Positions 57,101-64,000 of a DNA stretch of 64,000 bases are shown piece after piece. The notes under the pieces were generated by a model. That model searched no databases, was not told where the DNA came from, and saw nothing but the letters and a program-made list of their open reading frames with translations. The position numbers and the translations under genes were made by a program. The stretch comes from Candidatus Thiomargarita nelsonii. Its GTDB lineage: Bacteria; Pseudomonadota; Gammaproteobacteria; Beggiatoales; Beggiatoaceae. Every line of letters begins with the position of its first letter. Position 1 is the stretch's first letter. Location: contig JSZA02000013.1 of the NCBI GenBank assembly GCA_000785145.2, forward strand, positions 19,317-83,316, written 5' to 3'.

Positions 57101-59650
57101 ACAGTAGGAGGGTGATATTTGTGTACGCCAATCAGGGTTTTCTTCATCAAGCCAAGTAATAAAGGCAGCGTCATAAGCGGTGTCTTCATTTATTAAGTTG
57201 TTGTTTTGTAAGTCTAAACTAGACAATTCATTCAGGTTCATTAACTCATCAGGGATTTCTCCGCATAGTTGGTTGTTATTCAGATTGAGCTCTATTAGCT
57301 CAACTAACTGACCCAGTTCCGGTGGGATAGGCCCGGTGAGTTGGTTGGAAGACAGAGAGAACCCCATTAAACCGCTCAACTGACTAAGTGTAGGTGGGAT
57401 AGTACCGGTGAGTTGGTTGGAATACAGATAGAGTACTATTAAACTGCTCAACTGACTAAGTGTAGGTGGGATAGTACCGCTGAGTTGATTGTCATACAGA
57501 GCGAGATACCATAAACTGCTCAACTGACTAAGTGTAGGTGGGATAGTACCGCTGAGTTGGTTGGAAGACAGATCGAGATACCATAAACTGCTCAACTGAC
57601 TAAGTGTAGGTGGGATAGTACCGCTGAGTTGATTGTCATACAGATCGATCTCCGACACCTGTCCACCACTACATGTCACTTCATACCAACTACAAGGCGT
57701 ATTAGTCTCAAGCCACCCGCTATTATCTTTCCAATTCTCACCATCCGTACTATTATATAAAGCCACAAGAGCATCACACTCCGTAACTGGAATTTCAGTA
57801 ACGGTATCGCAGGAAGAGCCATGTACAAAATTAGCGTTGACGCTATGGTTAGTGTCCATAGTAACGGAACAACTGCTGGTGCCACTACAACTACCACTCC
57901 AACCGGTAAATATCGAACCCGCATCAGGTGTTGCCGTCAAGGTGACTACTGTTCCAGAATTGTAGTCTTCGGAGCAATCACTACCACAATTAATGCCCGT
58001 TGGGGAACTGGTAACCGTACCACTTCCCGTACCAGATTTGGTAACCGTCAAAGTCTCATTGTTACTACCACTTATTGTGACTCTATATTGGCCTTCATTT
58101 CCATACTCGTCAAAACCGGTTGCCCAGTTTGTATCAGGGGAAACCCCATCAATAATAATATAATAAGTGTCTGCCGCTAATGTCCCATTATACACAAGAG
58201 TATTTGTTGTCGGAGACAGAGGAGAGTTATCGCTTGAAGTCATGCTGGCAATAACACTACCAGTACTATTTTGTAGTGTCACATTTATCGCAAGGTTCGC
58301 GGCTCGACTCTCTCCTTCAGCACCCAATAAAGGTTTGACTTTAACATGCGTCGTTCCTGAAGCGGAGAAAGAGTAAACATCGACATCACTCAATAAGCCA
58401 TCAGGCGTAATTTGACCTTCATGATCAGTGACAGGAATAGACAAGCTTGTTGCTGTTGCAATGGTATCACCTGCATCGTCAGTAACAGTCCCTAAGACAT
58501 CTGCAATGATTGTTAAATCATTCTCTGACTTATTTGCATCGGGATAATCTCCTTTGCTCCATTGCACATATTTTTGGGAAAAAGGAGCACCCATGATAGG
58601 TCCCCAAACACCATGCCCACCATAATAACCTCGTGTTGATGTACCATCATGCCCCAGCCCCATTTGATGTCCTGCCTCATGGGAAATTGTCATGCCCAAG
58701 CTGCCGCTACCACTATTCCAAGCCCAGCCGGTTTTGTAATAATCAAAAGTATTATTAAAAATGTCGACATAGGCCACACCACCCGCTCCGGTGTAGAAAT
58801 AGTTAGTTGTTGTCGCAATTATTTGCGAACGATTTACAATTGCTGTCGCATCATAAACGGCCTGTTTAGTGGTCACATTTATGTCAAAGGCTGCATAATC
58901 CTCAGCCGCCTCTCGCCAACCTAACCACATCAAATAGCGATCAGTCGATGAAAAAGTCGTTGTATCACTATCATAACTATATGGAGTATAGGTAATATCG
59001 TTACCACTGTTAAAATTATTATTCCATGCGGTGCCAGAAATTGTCCCACCCCAGTAGTTGATATATAGTGTTTTGGCAGCACCAGGCCTACTTTCCAAAT
59101 TTTGTAAAGTAGATAGATCGGGAATCAAATCAGATGATTGGGGAATGTTGACGACACCTGTATCGGGTGGTATAGGAAAATCTACACACTGAGAGTCATT
59201 AACATTCTCTTCTCTCAGAATGCCTCGACCATTGCCATCAATAATGGCTTGATAAATCTCCCTATTAACAGCATCATGAAGAATCATGCCTACAATTGTA
59301 TTATCGACTACAAGCAATTCCAAAGCACCGGCATTGTCTTCAAAAGAAACAATTTTTCTGGATGTCTCTTTTGGCCAGATATCATCTGAGCGACCCACAC
59401 CTGTCAGCGTTCTCTTTACAACACCAGAAACGGTTTGCCCACTTGGCAAGATAACATCGACTACTGAATCTTGTACCAATTGACTGGTAGAAGAAATACT
59501 GAAATAAACAGTAGCTACACCATTACCGCCCGGTTGTGCAGACAAGGAGTAGAGCAACTCCCCAGAAAAAGCTGGCAAACTGAGCCAAGAAAATAACGTG
59601 GCTATGCTTATGGCTTGCCACTTATGTGAAAAGATTGATTTATTTGTCAT
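54149..59650 (-). CDS. Giant secreted metalloprotease-LRR-Calx-beta protein
   Basis: 1833 residues. A signal peptide (to about 29, SWLSLPAFSG) and propeptide-like region precede a zinc metalloprotease domain (about 190-385) with the metzincin motif HEAGHQMGLGHD at 324-335. A pre-peptidase C-terminal type domain (about 390-530) and a Cys-paired repeat domain (TVTKSGTGSGTVTSSPTGIN, GWSGSCSGT) follow; that Cys domain occurs three times. Each copy is followed by a plant-type LRR block with a Cys-containing cap (NSTDGENWKDNSGWLETNTP) and 24-residue LxGxIPxxLxxLxxLxxLxLxxN units. One Calx-beta domain lies after the first LRR block (about 865-960). The end has about eight 45-residue FG-GAP-like repeats with GDMDGNGLDDVIIDFG. 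No membrane anchor or sorting signal is visible. A promoter shared with the second LRR gene lies upstream. Confidence 0.88.
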   Translation of the reverse strand: MTNKSIFSHKWQAISIATLFSWLSLPAFSGELLYSLSAQPGGNGVATVYFSISSTSQLVQDSVVDVILPSGQTVSGVVKRTLTGVGRSDDIWPKETSRKIVSFEDNAGALELLVVDNTIVGMILHDAVNREIYQAIIDGNGRGILREENVNDSQCVDFPIPPDTGVVNIPQSSDLIPDLSTLQNLESRPGAAKTLYINYWGGTISGTAWNNNFNSGNDITYTPYSYDSDTTTFSSTDRYLMWLGWREAAEDYAAFDINVTTKQAVYDATAIVNRSQIIATTTNYFYTGAGGVAYVDIFNNTFDYYKTGWAWNSGSGSLGMTISHEAGHQMGLGHDGTSTRGYYGGHGVWGPIMGAPFSQKYVQWSKGDYPDANKSENDLTIIADVLGTVTDDAGDTIATATSLSIPVTDHEGQITPDGLLSDVDVYSFSASGTTHVKVKPLLGAEGESRAANLAINVTLQNSTGSVIASMTSSDNSPLSPTTNTLVYNGTLAADTYYIIIDGVSPDTNWATGFDEYGNEGQYRVTISGSNNETLTVTKSGTGSGTVTSSPTGINCGSDCSEDYNSGTVVTLTATPDAGSIFTGWSGSCSGTSSCSVTMDTNHSVNANFVHGSSCDTVTEIPVTECDALVALYNSTDGENWKDNSGWLETNTPCSWYEVTCSGGQVSEIDLYDNQLSGTIPPTLSQLSSLWYLDLSSNQLSGTIPPTLSQLSSLWYLALYDNQLSGTIPPTLSQLSSLIVLYLYSNQLTGTIPPTLSQLSGLMGFSLSSNQLTGPIPPELGQLVELIELNLNNNQLCGEIPDELMNLNELSSLDLQNNNLINEDTAYDAAFITWLDEENPDWRTQISPSYCSLLQFSATNYNINEGDGAATITVTRTENSLGAVSLEYATSDETATAPNDYSQTTGTLNWADGDTADKTFTVDIIDDSEPESDETFSISLGNPTGGAELGEPAVVTITDNNPIQKTLTVTKTGTGSGTVISSPTGINCGTDCSHDYNQGTSVTLTATPVSGSTFTGWSGSCSGTSCSVTMSTNQTVNANFVLQTGSICDTVTEIPSAECEALVTLYNSTDGDNWTDNTGWKVTNTPCNWYGVSCSGGQVSQLSLSSNQLSGPIPPELGDLLNLKFISLSANQLSGPIPPELGNLIKLETLYLYNNQLCGKIPDSLMNLTALYDPPYGLKLQNNNLINYDTAYDANLIAWLDEKTPDWRTQISPSYCGNNQTLSVTKSGTGTGTITSSPTGINCGSDCTEDYNSGTVVTLTATPDSGSKFTGWSGNCSGTNCTVTMDTNHTVNANFEPQTGSICDTVTDIPSAECEVLVTLYNSTDGDNWTDNTGWKVTNTPCNWYGVSCSGGQVSQLSLSSNQLSGGITAELAQLSRLENLSLDFNQLSGPIPPELGDLLNLKFLSLSANQLSGPIPPELGNLIKLETLYLYNNQLCGKIPDSLMNLTALYDPPYGLKLQNNNLINDDTAYPADLIAWLSQKEPDWRTQVSPSYCTINPNDLVIDFGPQYGIWAMMNNDTWADIHPLSSINLNIGDIDGNGQDDIIIDFVSPNGIWLLMNNSTWDQLHTSSAESMTTGDLDGNGLDDVIIDFGSETGILVWMNNNIWDQLHTLSAESMTTGDMDGNGLDDVIIDFGSETGILVWMNNSEWAQLHSLSPESMTTGDMDGNGLAEVIIDFGGPYGIWLRMNNSGWTQLHSLSAQSMTTGDMDGNGLDEVIIDFGEPYGIWLRMNNNSWVKLHSLSPESMTTGYLDNNALADVIIDFGSLYGIWVRMNNDSWVKLHSISAESMVTGNIDGLPSVSSNTNTTTQEIPAAELDNAVPLPEMVPISLPIE

Positions 59651-59717
59651 AAATTTTACCTGTCGTTGTCATAAATTTTACCTGTTGTTGTTGTGACTTT
59701 AAGCAACTTCAATTTAA

Positions 59718-59748
59718 TTATTACAGCCCTCATTAAAAAATGCAACAC
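59718..59748 (-). promoter_or_regulatory. Promoter-like block of the LRR-protease gene
   Basis: On the minus strand TTGCAT (59740-59745) and TAATAA (59718-59723) are 16 bp apart. The surrounding 21 bp (59728-59748) match 63451-63471 before the other LRR gene with one mismatch. The distance to the start codon is about 67 bp from the -10. Confidence 0.6.
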
Positions 59749-59830
59749 GATTTTTAATTAAATTTAAAAAATTAAATAAATATCAGATAACAATTTCATT
59801 GATAATTATTGACATTGTACTTAATGAAGT

Positions 59831-59968
59831 CAATGCCATTAAGTTAAGCTAAAAAACCATACATGTAGGGTGGCTATTGCTCCGCGTATCCACCTGATTA
59901 ATATATAAATATCGGTGGATACTCGACAGGCTTAATCCACCCTACATAGTCTTAACTTAATGGCATTG
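59831..59968. mobile_element. Miniature inverted-repeat element, 138 bp
   Basis: Standard ends. The target duplication ACTTAATGAAGT (59819-59830, 59969-59980) is 12 bp if the first A is counted. It is the exact reverse complement of the element at 53387-53524, so the two copies flank the LRR-protease gene as inverted repeats. Confidence 0.92.
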
Positions 59969-60220
59969 ACTTAATGAAGTACAACTCTCAATAATTATGA
60001 ACTAGGGAGTATCAGCCCTTTATCCCCTCGTCTAATGGAAACTTAGGGTTACTTGAATGCTTGATAATCCATTTTTTTTGACGTGGAAGGCTAACCACCT
60101 CAAGCGTGGTTATGATACTTTAAAAATAAAAAAAATGTCAAGTTTTTTGATATAATATAATGTCCAGCCAATATCAATAGTTATCAATATTTTTGTGGAC
60201 TATACGATAATTCATTTAGG

Positions 60221-60640
60221 ATGCCTATACATTTACTTTTTGATCTACTAGCCTACACCATCGGTGCCATCTTAGCATGGAAAGTCTTCAAAGCTCGGTG
60301 CCTTTCTGGTTGGAAGTCTCAACACTTATTTTTCACTAGTACTCTGTCAATTTGTCAATTTGTTTTTTTGGAGTACAAAGCTTTAGCTTTGTCAGACAGT
60401 ACAAAGCTAAAGCTTTGTACTCCAACCCAAATAAGCTTTAGCTTTGTCAGACAGTACAAAGCTAAAGCTTTGTACTCCAACCCAAATAAGCTTTAGCTTT
60501 GTCAGACAGTACAAAGCTAAAGCTTTGTACTCCAACCCAAATAACTTATGTTACAGCGTACTAGTATTGCTGTCGGTAGGATTGGGTGTTATTTCTCTGG
60601 ACTTGATAATGAGGGTGGTAAAATTATTATAGCGGGCACT
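60221..60640 (+). pseudogene. Prolipoprotein diacylglyceryl transferase (Lgt) family remnant
   Basis: ATG 60221 opens MPIHLLFDLLAYTIGAILAW, the start of an Lgt-like membrane protein. At about 60337 a repeat-rich element is inserted. After it, 60564-60600 reads IAVGRIGCYFSGLDN, the signature GRIGC motif of the family, and then the homology ends. The region between (about 60 residues) and the C-terminal half are missing. Confidence 0.68.
60337..60566. mobile_element. Element with TAGTAC ends and 55-bp tandem repeats inside the Lgt remnant
   Basis: The ends CTAGTACTCTGTCAA and TTACAGCGTACTAG resemble those of the element at 40840-40949. The inside holds three copies of a 55-bp unit made of the GTACAAAGCTTTAGC palindrome (about 60376-60541). 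It interrupts the Lgt-family coding sequence. Confidence 0.72.
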
Positions 60641-60800
60641 ATATTGTTCTTAGGCTCTGCATACGCAGAGCCACCGCCCACTTTATTCCATGCGACTGAC
60701 ATCGTTCAAGACATATCCGACACAACAACAATCCGTCAACGGTTTGTTGATGTGGAGACTGGATTGCTTAGCACTATTTTTAATGAATTTAAAAAAAAGC
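60641..60800 (+). pseudogene. Unidentified coding fragment
   Basis: An open frame continuing from the Lgt remnant reads FLGSAYAEPPPTLFHATDIV, then QDISDTTTIRQRFVDVETGL and LSTIFNEFKKK. It looks like the start of a secreted protein (signal end SAYA-EP), cut by the GCGTAGGGTGCGTCC repeat at 60799. I do not recognise the family. Confidence 0.35.
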
Positions 60801-60820
60801 GTAGGGTGCGTCCTACGCAC

Positions 60821-60944
60821 CAATGCCACCTTCGTTAAGGTATTCAGGAGTCCAAACTTTAGTTTGGGAGAGCCGACGCCCAAGATAAATCTTGGACTCC
60901 TAATACCACGATTGCGGGCATTTATCCTTAACTTAATGGCATTG
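60821..60944. mobile_element. Miniature inverted-repeat element, 124 bp
   Basis: The same sequence as 32589-32712. The perfect 11-bp duplication GTCCTACGCAC is at 60810-60820 and 60945-60955. It is inserted into a copy of the GCGTAGGGTGCGTCC palindromic repeat. Confidence 0.92.
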
Positions 60945-61218
60945 GTCCTACGCACCGCTTATTAGGTAGGAAGAAACGAAGTAAATTGGTGCGTGGGACG
61001 CACCCTACGCTTCAATGCCATTTTTTCAAAAAATGGCATTTCTAAAAGTTTAAAAAGGCGTACCAAAAAATTAAATCTAGGACACCTAAATGCCCGAAAT
61101 TTAGGGACAAGTCTATTTAGTACAGCGGATATGGGGAGTAATCGGATTGGGTGTCATCCTTGTTTTTTAAGGGCAACCATAAAGGATTGCCCCTACGTTT
61201 GCTTTTGACTTATCCCTG

Positions 61219-63384
61219 CTAAAAATGAATCCCTGTAGTTAGGGGGTTTGGCAAGGATATAGGCTCCACTTCTGGTAATGGCTCGGCGGCGACTGTTATT
61301 CCACTATTAACAGATGCCTGCCCATCAATATTCCCTGTCACCATACCCTCGCCTGAGATTGAATGCAATTTAACCCAACTGTCGTTATTCATTCTAGCCC
61401 AAATTCCATAAGACTCACCAAAGTCAATAATGACATCAGCCAGTCCATTTCCATCCATATCTCCTGTGGTCATGCTCTGGGCTGATAAAGAATGCAATTG
61501 AGTCCAACCGCTGTTATTCATCCTGATCCAAATCCCAGTCTCTGAGCCAAAGTCAATAATGACATCATCCAGTCCACCACCATCCATATCTCCTGTGGTC
61601 ATGCTTTCGGGTGATAAAGAATGCAATTGAGTCCAACTACTATTATTCATCCTGACCCAAATCCCAGTCTCTGAGCCAAAGTCAATAATGACATCATCCA
61701 GTCCACCACCATCCATATCTCCTGTGGTCATGCTTTCGGGTGATAAAGTATGCAGTTGAGTCCAACTACTATTATTCATCCAGACAGAAATTCCAGTCTC
61801 TGAGCCAAAGTCAATTATGATTTCATCCAGTCCATTTCCATCCAGGTCGCCCGTGATCATGCTTTCGGGTGATAAGGTATGCAGTTGAGTCCAATCGCTG
61901 TTATTCATTTTGACCCAAATTCCATAAAGCTCGCCAAAGTCAATAATAACATCGGCCAGTCCGCCACCATCTATGTCTCCTGTGGTCAGACTCTCGGCTG
62001 ACAAGGCATGCAATTTATTCCAGGTGTTGTTATTCTTCCAGAGCCAAATTCCATTGGGTGAGCCAAAGTCAATAATGATGTCGTCTTGACCACTATCATC
62101 AATGTCGCCAATGACCATGTTTATGGGTGATAGGGAATGTATATCAGCCCAAGTGTCGTTATTCATCATTGCCCAAATACCGTATTGTGAGCCAAAGTCA
62201 ATAACCAGATCATTTTGTCTACTAATACTACTACAGTAGGATGGTGATATTTGTGTACGCCAATCCGGGTTTTTTTCATCAAGCCAAGTAATAAAGTTAG
62301 CGTCATAAGCCGTATCATCATTAATTAAATTGTTCTCTTCTAAGTTTATACCCCATGGTGACAAGTCCAAATTCGTCAAATTCATCAACTCTGATGGGAT
62401 TTCTCCGCAGAGTTGGTTGTTATTCAGAAAGAGAAGTGTCAAATTGCTCAACTGACCCAGTTCCGGTGGGATAGTACCGTTGAGTTGGTTGTAATCCAGC
62501 TCGAGATCTGTCAAATTGCTCAACTGACTAAGTTCCGGTGGGATACCGCTGAGTTGGTTTTCATACAGAGAGAGAACTGTCAAATTGCTCAACTGACTAA
62601 GTGCCGGTGGGATAGTACCGCTGAGTTGGTTGTCAGACAGCCAGAGTTCTGTCAAATTGCTCAACTGACTAAGTTCCGGTGGGATAGTACCGCTGAGTTG
62701 GTTGCTTTCCAGCTCAAGAACTGTCAAATTACTCAACTGACTAAGTGTCGGTGGGATAGTACCGCTGAGTTGGTTTCCAGACAGAGAGATATCTGTCAAA
62801 TTGCTCAACTGAGCCAATTCCGGTGGGATAGTACCGCTAAGTTGGTTTTCAGACAGAAAGAGAAGTGTCAAATTGCTCAACTGAGCCAATTCCCGTGGGA
62901 TAGTACCGCTGAGTTGGTTTCCAGACAGAAAGAGAACTGTCAAATTGCTCAACTGAGCCAATTCCGGTGGGATAGTACCGCTGAGTTGGTTTATAGACAG
63001 GTTGAGAGATCGTAAACTGCTCAACTGCCCCAGTTCCGGTGGGAGAGTACCGCTGAGTTGGTTGTCAAACAGTTTGAGAGTTCGTAAACTGCTCAACTGC
63101 CCCAGTTCCGGTGGGAGAGTACCGCTGAGTTGGTTGTCAGACAGTTTGATCTTCGATACATGTCCATCCTTACATGTCACTTCATACCAACTACAAGGCG
63201 TATTCGTCACATTCCACCCCGTGTGATTGGTCCAATTATCACCATCCGTACTATTATAGAAAGCCACAAGCGCATCACACTCCGCCGATGGAATTTCAAT
63301 AACAGCCGCACAATCAGTTGCAGCTTGCGCCAAAGGTGACATTAAAAACAATACTAACAAGCCAAAATAAGGTTTTTTCAACAT
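61219..63384 (-). CDS. Secreted LRR protein with FG-GAP-like repeats
   Basis: 721 residues from ATG 63384, which has GGAG upstream; the frame is open to 63471, but those codons are upstream sequence. A signal peptide (LKKPYFGLLVLFLMSPLAQA) is followed by a Cys cap (CAAVIEIPSAECDALVAFYN, NHTGWNVTNTPCSWYEVTC), about twelve plant-type LRR units of 24 residues (LSGTIPPELAQLSNLTVLFL pattern) and a closing cap ending DWRTQISPSYC. About eight FG-GAP-like repeats of 45 residues follow (TTGDMDGGGLDDVIIDFGSE). It lacks the protease, Calx-beta and Cys-repeat domains of its neighbour but is clearly its paralogue. It is probably a surface or secreted binding protein. Confidence 0.87.
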   Translation of the reverse strand: MLKKPYFGLLVLFLMSPLAQAATDCAAVIEIPSAECDALVAFYNSTDGDNWTNHTGWNVTNTPCSWYEVTCKDGHVSKIKLSDNQLSGTLPPELGQLSSLRTLKLFDNQLSGTLPPELGQLSSLRSLNLSINQLSGTIPPELAQLSNLTVLFLSGNQLSGTIPRELAQLSNLTLLFLSENQLSGTIPPELAQLSNLTDISLSGNQLSGTIPPTLSQLSNLTVLELESNQLSGTIPPELSQLSNLTELWLSDNQLSGTIPPALSQLSNLTVLSLYENQLSGIPPELSQLSNLTDLELDYNQLNGTIPPELGQLSNLTLLFLNNNQLCGEIPSELMNLTNLDLSPWGINLEENNLINDDTAYDANFITWLDEKNPDWRTQISPSYCSSISRQNDLVIDFGSQYGIWAMMNNDTWADIHSLSPINMVIGDIDDSGQDDIIIDFGSPNGIWLWKNNNTWNKLHALSAESLTTGDIDGGGLADVIIDFGELYGIWVKMNNSDWTQLHTLSPESMITGDLDGNGLDEIIIDFGSETGISVWMNNSSWTQLHTLSPESMTTGDMDGGGLDDVIIDFGSETGIWVRMNNSSWTQLHSLSPESMTTGDMDGGGLDDVIIDFGSETGIWIRMNNSGWTQLHSLSAQSMTTGDMDGNGLADVIIDFGESYGIWARMNNDSWVKLHSISGEGMVTGNIDGQASVNSGITVAAEPLPEVEPISLPNPLTTGIHF

Positions 63385-63440
63385 TAATAATCTCCGATAA
63401 TCCCAAGAAAACGCCAAAGCGATATTGCCTGGCGATGCCA

Positions 63441-63471
63441 AGTTTACCACCCTGATTAAAAAATGCAACAC
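63441..63471 (-). promoter_or_regulatory. Promoter-like block of the second LRR gene
   Basis: On the minus strand TTGCAT (63463-63468) and TAAACT (63441-63446) are 16 bp apart. The block 63451-63471 is shared with 59728-59748 apart from one base. Confidence 0.6.
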
Positions 63472-63498
63472 TAATATAACTAACGACAGGGATTGTCA

Positions 63499-63620
63499 AG
63501 GTAAATCCAACCGGCTTATATACTTATCCCGATATTGTCGCAGTATGCGAACAACGCCACTTTGATGATGAGCAAAAAGATACCTTGCTCAATCCAACCG
63601 TCATTATGAAATGTGAACTA
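63499..63620 (+). pseudogene. Uma2 family (DUF820) endonuclease-like fragment
   Basis: The frame reads KVNPTGLYTYPDIVAVCEQR, then HFDDEQKDTLLNPTVIM, the central conserved block of Uma2/DUF820 proteins (PD-(D/E)xK fold, common in cyanobacteria and Beggiatoa). Both ends are missing. The GTTGTTTCGGGAA repeat follows at 63642. Confidence 0.7.
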
Positions 63621-63732
63621 TTTCTCCCATTTAGTGTTTTTTCGTTGTTTCGGGAATGGAGCTCCGCGGATTTCCCGCAACGAAGATCGCTACGCTAAAC
63701 CAAACAAGTACAACAGATAACCCTCGATGAAA

Positions 63733-63888
63733 CTAATACAACAAATCCTCAAAACGTCGAGAGCGACGCATCAACTCCAACAAATGCGCCATCGCCCTCT
63801 CAAAATCACCACCCAACACTTTTAACGCACTTAATTGATAACGTGCCATCAAATCATCAGGATTTTTTGCCAGCGTACTCTCTAAAGC
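63733..63888 (-). pseudogene. C-terminal end of a YbbN/CnoX-like thioredoxin-TPR protein
   Basis: On the minus strand the frame reads ALESTLAKNPDDLMARYQLS, then ALKVLGGDFERAMAHLLELM and RRSRRFEDLLY, the C-terminal TPR-like helices of YbbN (CnoX) co-chaperones, ending at 63733. The upstream part would continue past the miniature elements that begin at 63889. Whether the rest of the gene exists lies outside the window. Confidence 0.6.
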
Positions 63889-64000
63889 AATGCCACCTTC
63901 GTTAAGGGCAACCGCCCCTACACCCCAATGCCACCTTCGTTAAGGTATTCAGGAGTCCAAACTTTAGTTTGGGAGAGCCGACGCCCAAGATAAATCTTGG
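63889..64000. mobile_element. Nested miniature elements at the window end, partial
   Basis: A variant end CAATGCCACCTTCGTTAAGG starts at about 63889 with the start of a GGGCAACC core. A second identical end starts at 63926 and runs as the 124-bp palindrome type to the window edge. This is a second case of one element inside another. Confidence 0.75.

Larger units (their letters stand above)
59651..60220. other. Upstream region of the LRR-protease gene
   Basis: Contains the promoter-like block at 59718-59748, the miniature element at 59831-59968 and AT-rich sequence. A tandem copy of TCATAAATTTTACCTG (59648-59663 and 59669-59684) lies at the gene start. No gene is recognised. Confidence 0.55.

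Noticed and set aside
53387..59968. A true composite transposon carrying the LRR-protease gene
   Set aside because: The right element has its own target duplication and the outer flanks of the pair do not match, so the two copies inserted separately.
62413..63015. A 200-codon plus-strand frame with regular repeats (SQFRWDSTAELV)
   Set aside because: It is the antisense image of the LRR units of the minus-strand gene, and the periodicity comes from the 72-bp LRR repeat.

Overview
The window looks like a chromosome fragment of a gammaproteobacterium of the giant sulfur bacterium group (Beggiatoaceae: Beggiatoa, Thiomargarita, Thioploca). Gene order is gammaproteobacterial: maf / yceD-rpmF-plsX-fabH-fabD-fabG-acpP-fabF-mltG, a ZapB-like gene followed by zapA and the 6S RNA gene, and argS followed by a SPOR-domain gene. 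Tandem TAACTGA heptamers before fabD and acpP are a feature described for marine Beggiatoaceae. Caspase-like, CHAT and formylglycine-enzyme-type genes, a group II intron, dense palindromic repeats and many decayed genes fit the same group. The genus is an inference.

Layout. 1-5 kb: decayed HTH gene, decayed phosphate transporter genes pstC and pstA, then queD, a P-loop ATPase and a small 12-residue-repeat protein. 5-12 kb: SagB-type oxidoreductase, a Roadblock plus metallo-beta-lactamase-fold pair, a 60-bp tandem repeat array, argS and a SPOR protein. 11.5-23 kb: maf and the fatty-acid and phospholipid synthesis cluster. yceD is split by a 3.3-kb group II intron placed 11 nt after its start codon. 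23-32 kb: a gene graveyard (5'-nucleotidase, AAA ATPase, CHAT protease, antitoxin, DNA methyltransferase, ASCH protein, caspase) with a live TPR gene and one unknown gene. 33-41 kb: C1q-like protein, tRNA-Lys, secreted caspase plus OmpA-like protein, mlaA, zapB-like, zapA, 6S RNA, pilU, dihaem cytochrome c, tRNA-Arg. 41-45 kb: histidine kinase remnant, a second identical TPR cassette, and an AAA ATPase plus Toprim-like gene. 45-53 kb: XRE-RAM regulator, nadA, TAXI-type binding protein, decayed FGE lipoprotein, WecA-like transferase and epimerase, cysZ. 53-64 kb: two secreted LRR proteins, one with a zinc metalloprotease domain, set in repeats and gene fragments.

The most informative non-coding signal is a family of 103-148 bp miniature elements. 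All share the inverted ends CAATGCCATTAAGTTAAG and most make an 11-bp target duplication, but they carry different palindromic cores. They interrupt at least four genes, and in two cases (pstA and the methyltransferase) the insertion plus duplication keeps the reading frame. Other strong signals are the reconstructable yceD/intron junction with an unusually long intron-encoded protein, a near-identical promoter-like block in front of both LRR genes, and a byte-identical 556-bp TPR cassette present twice.
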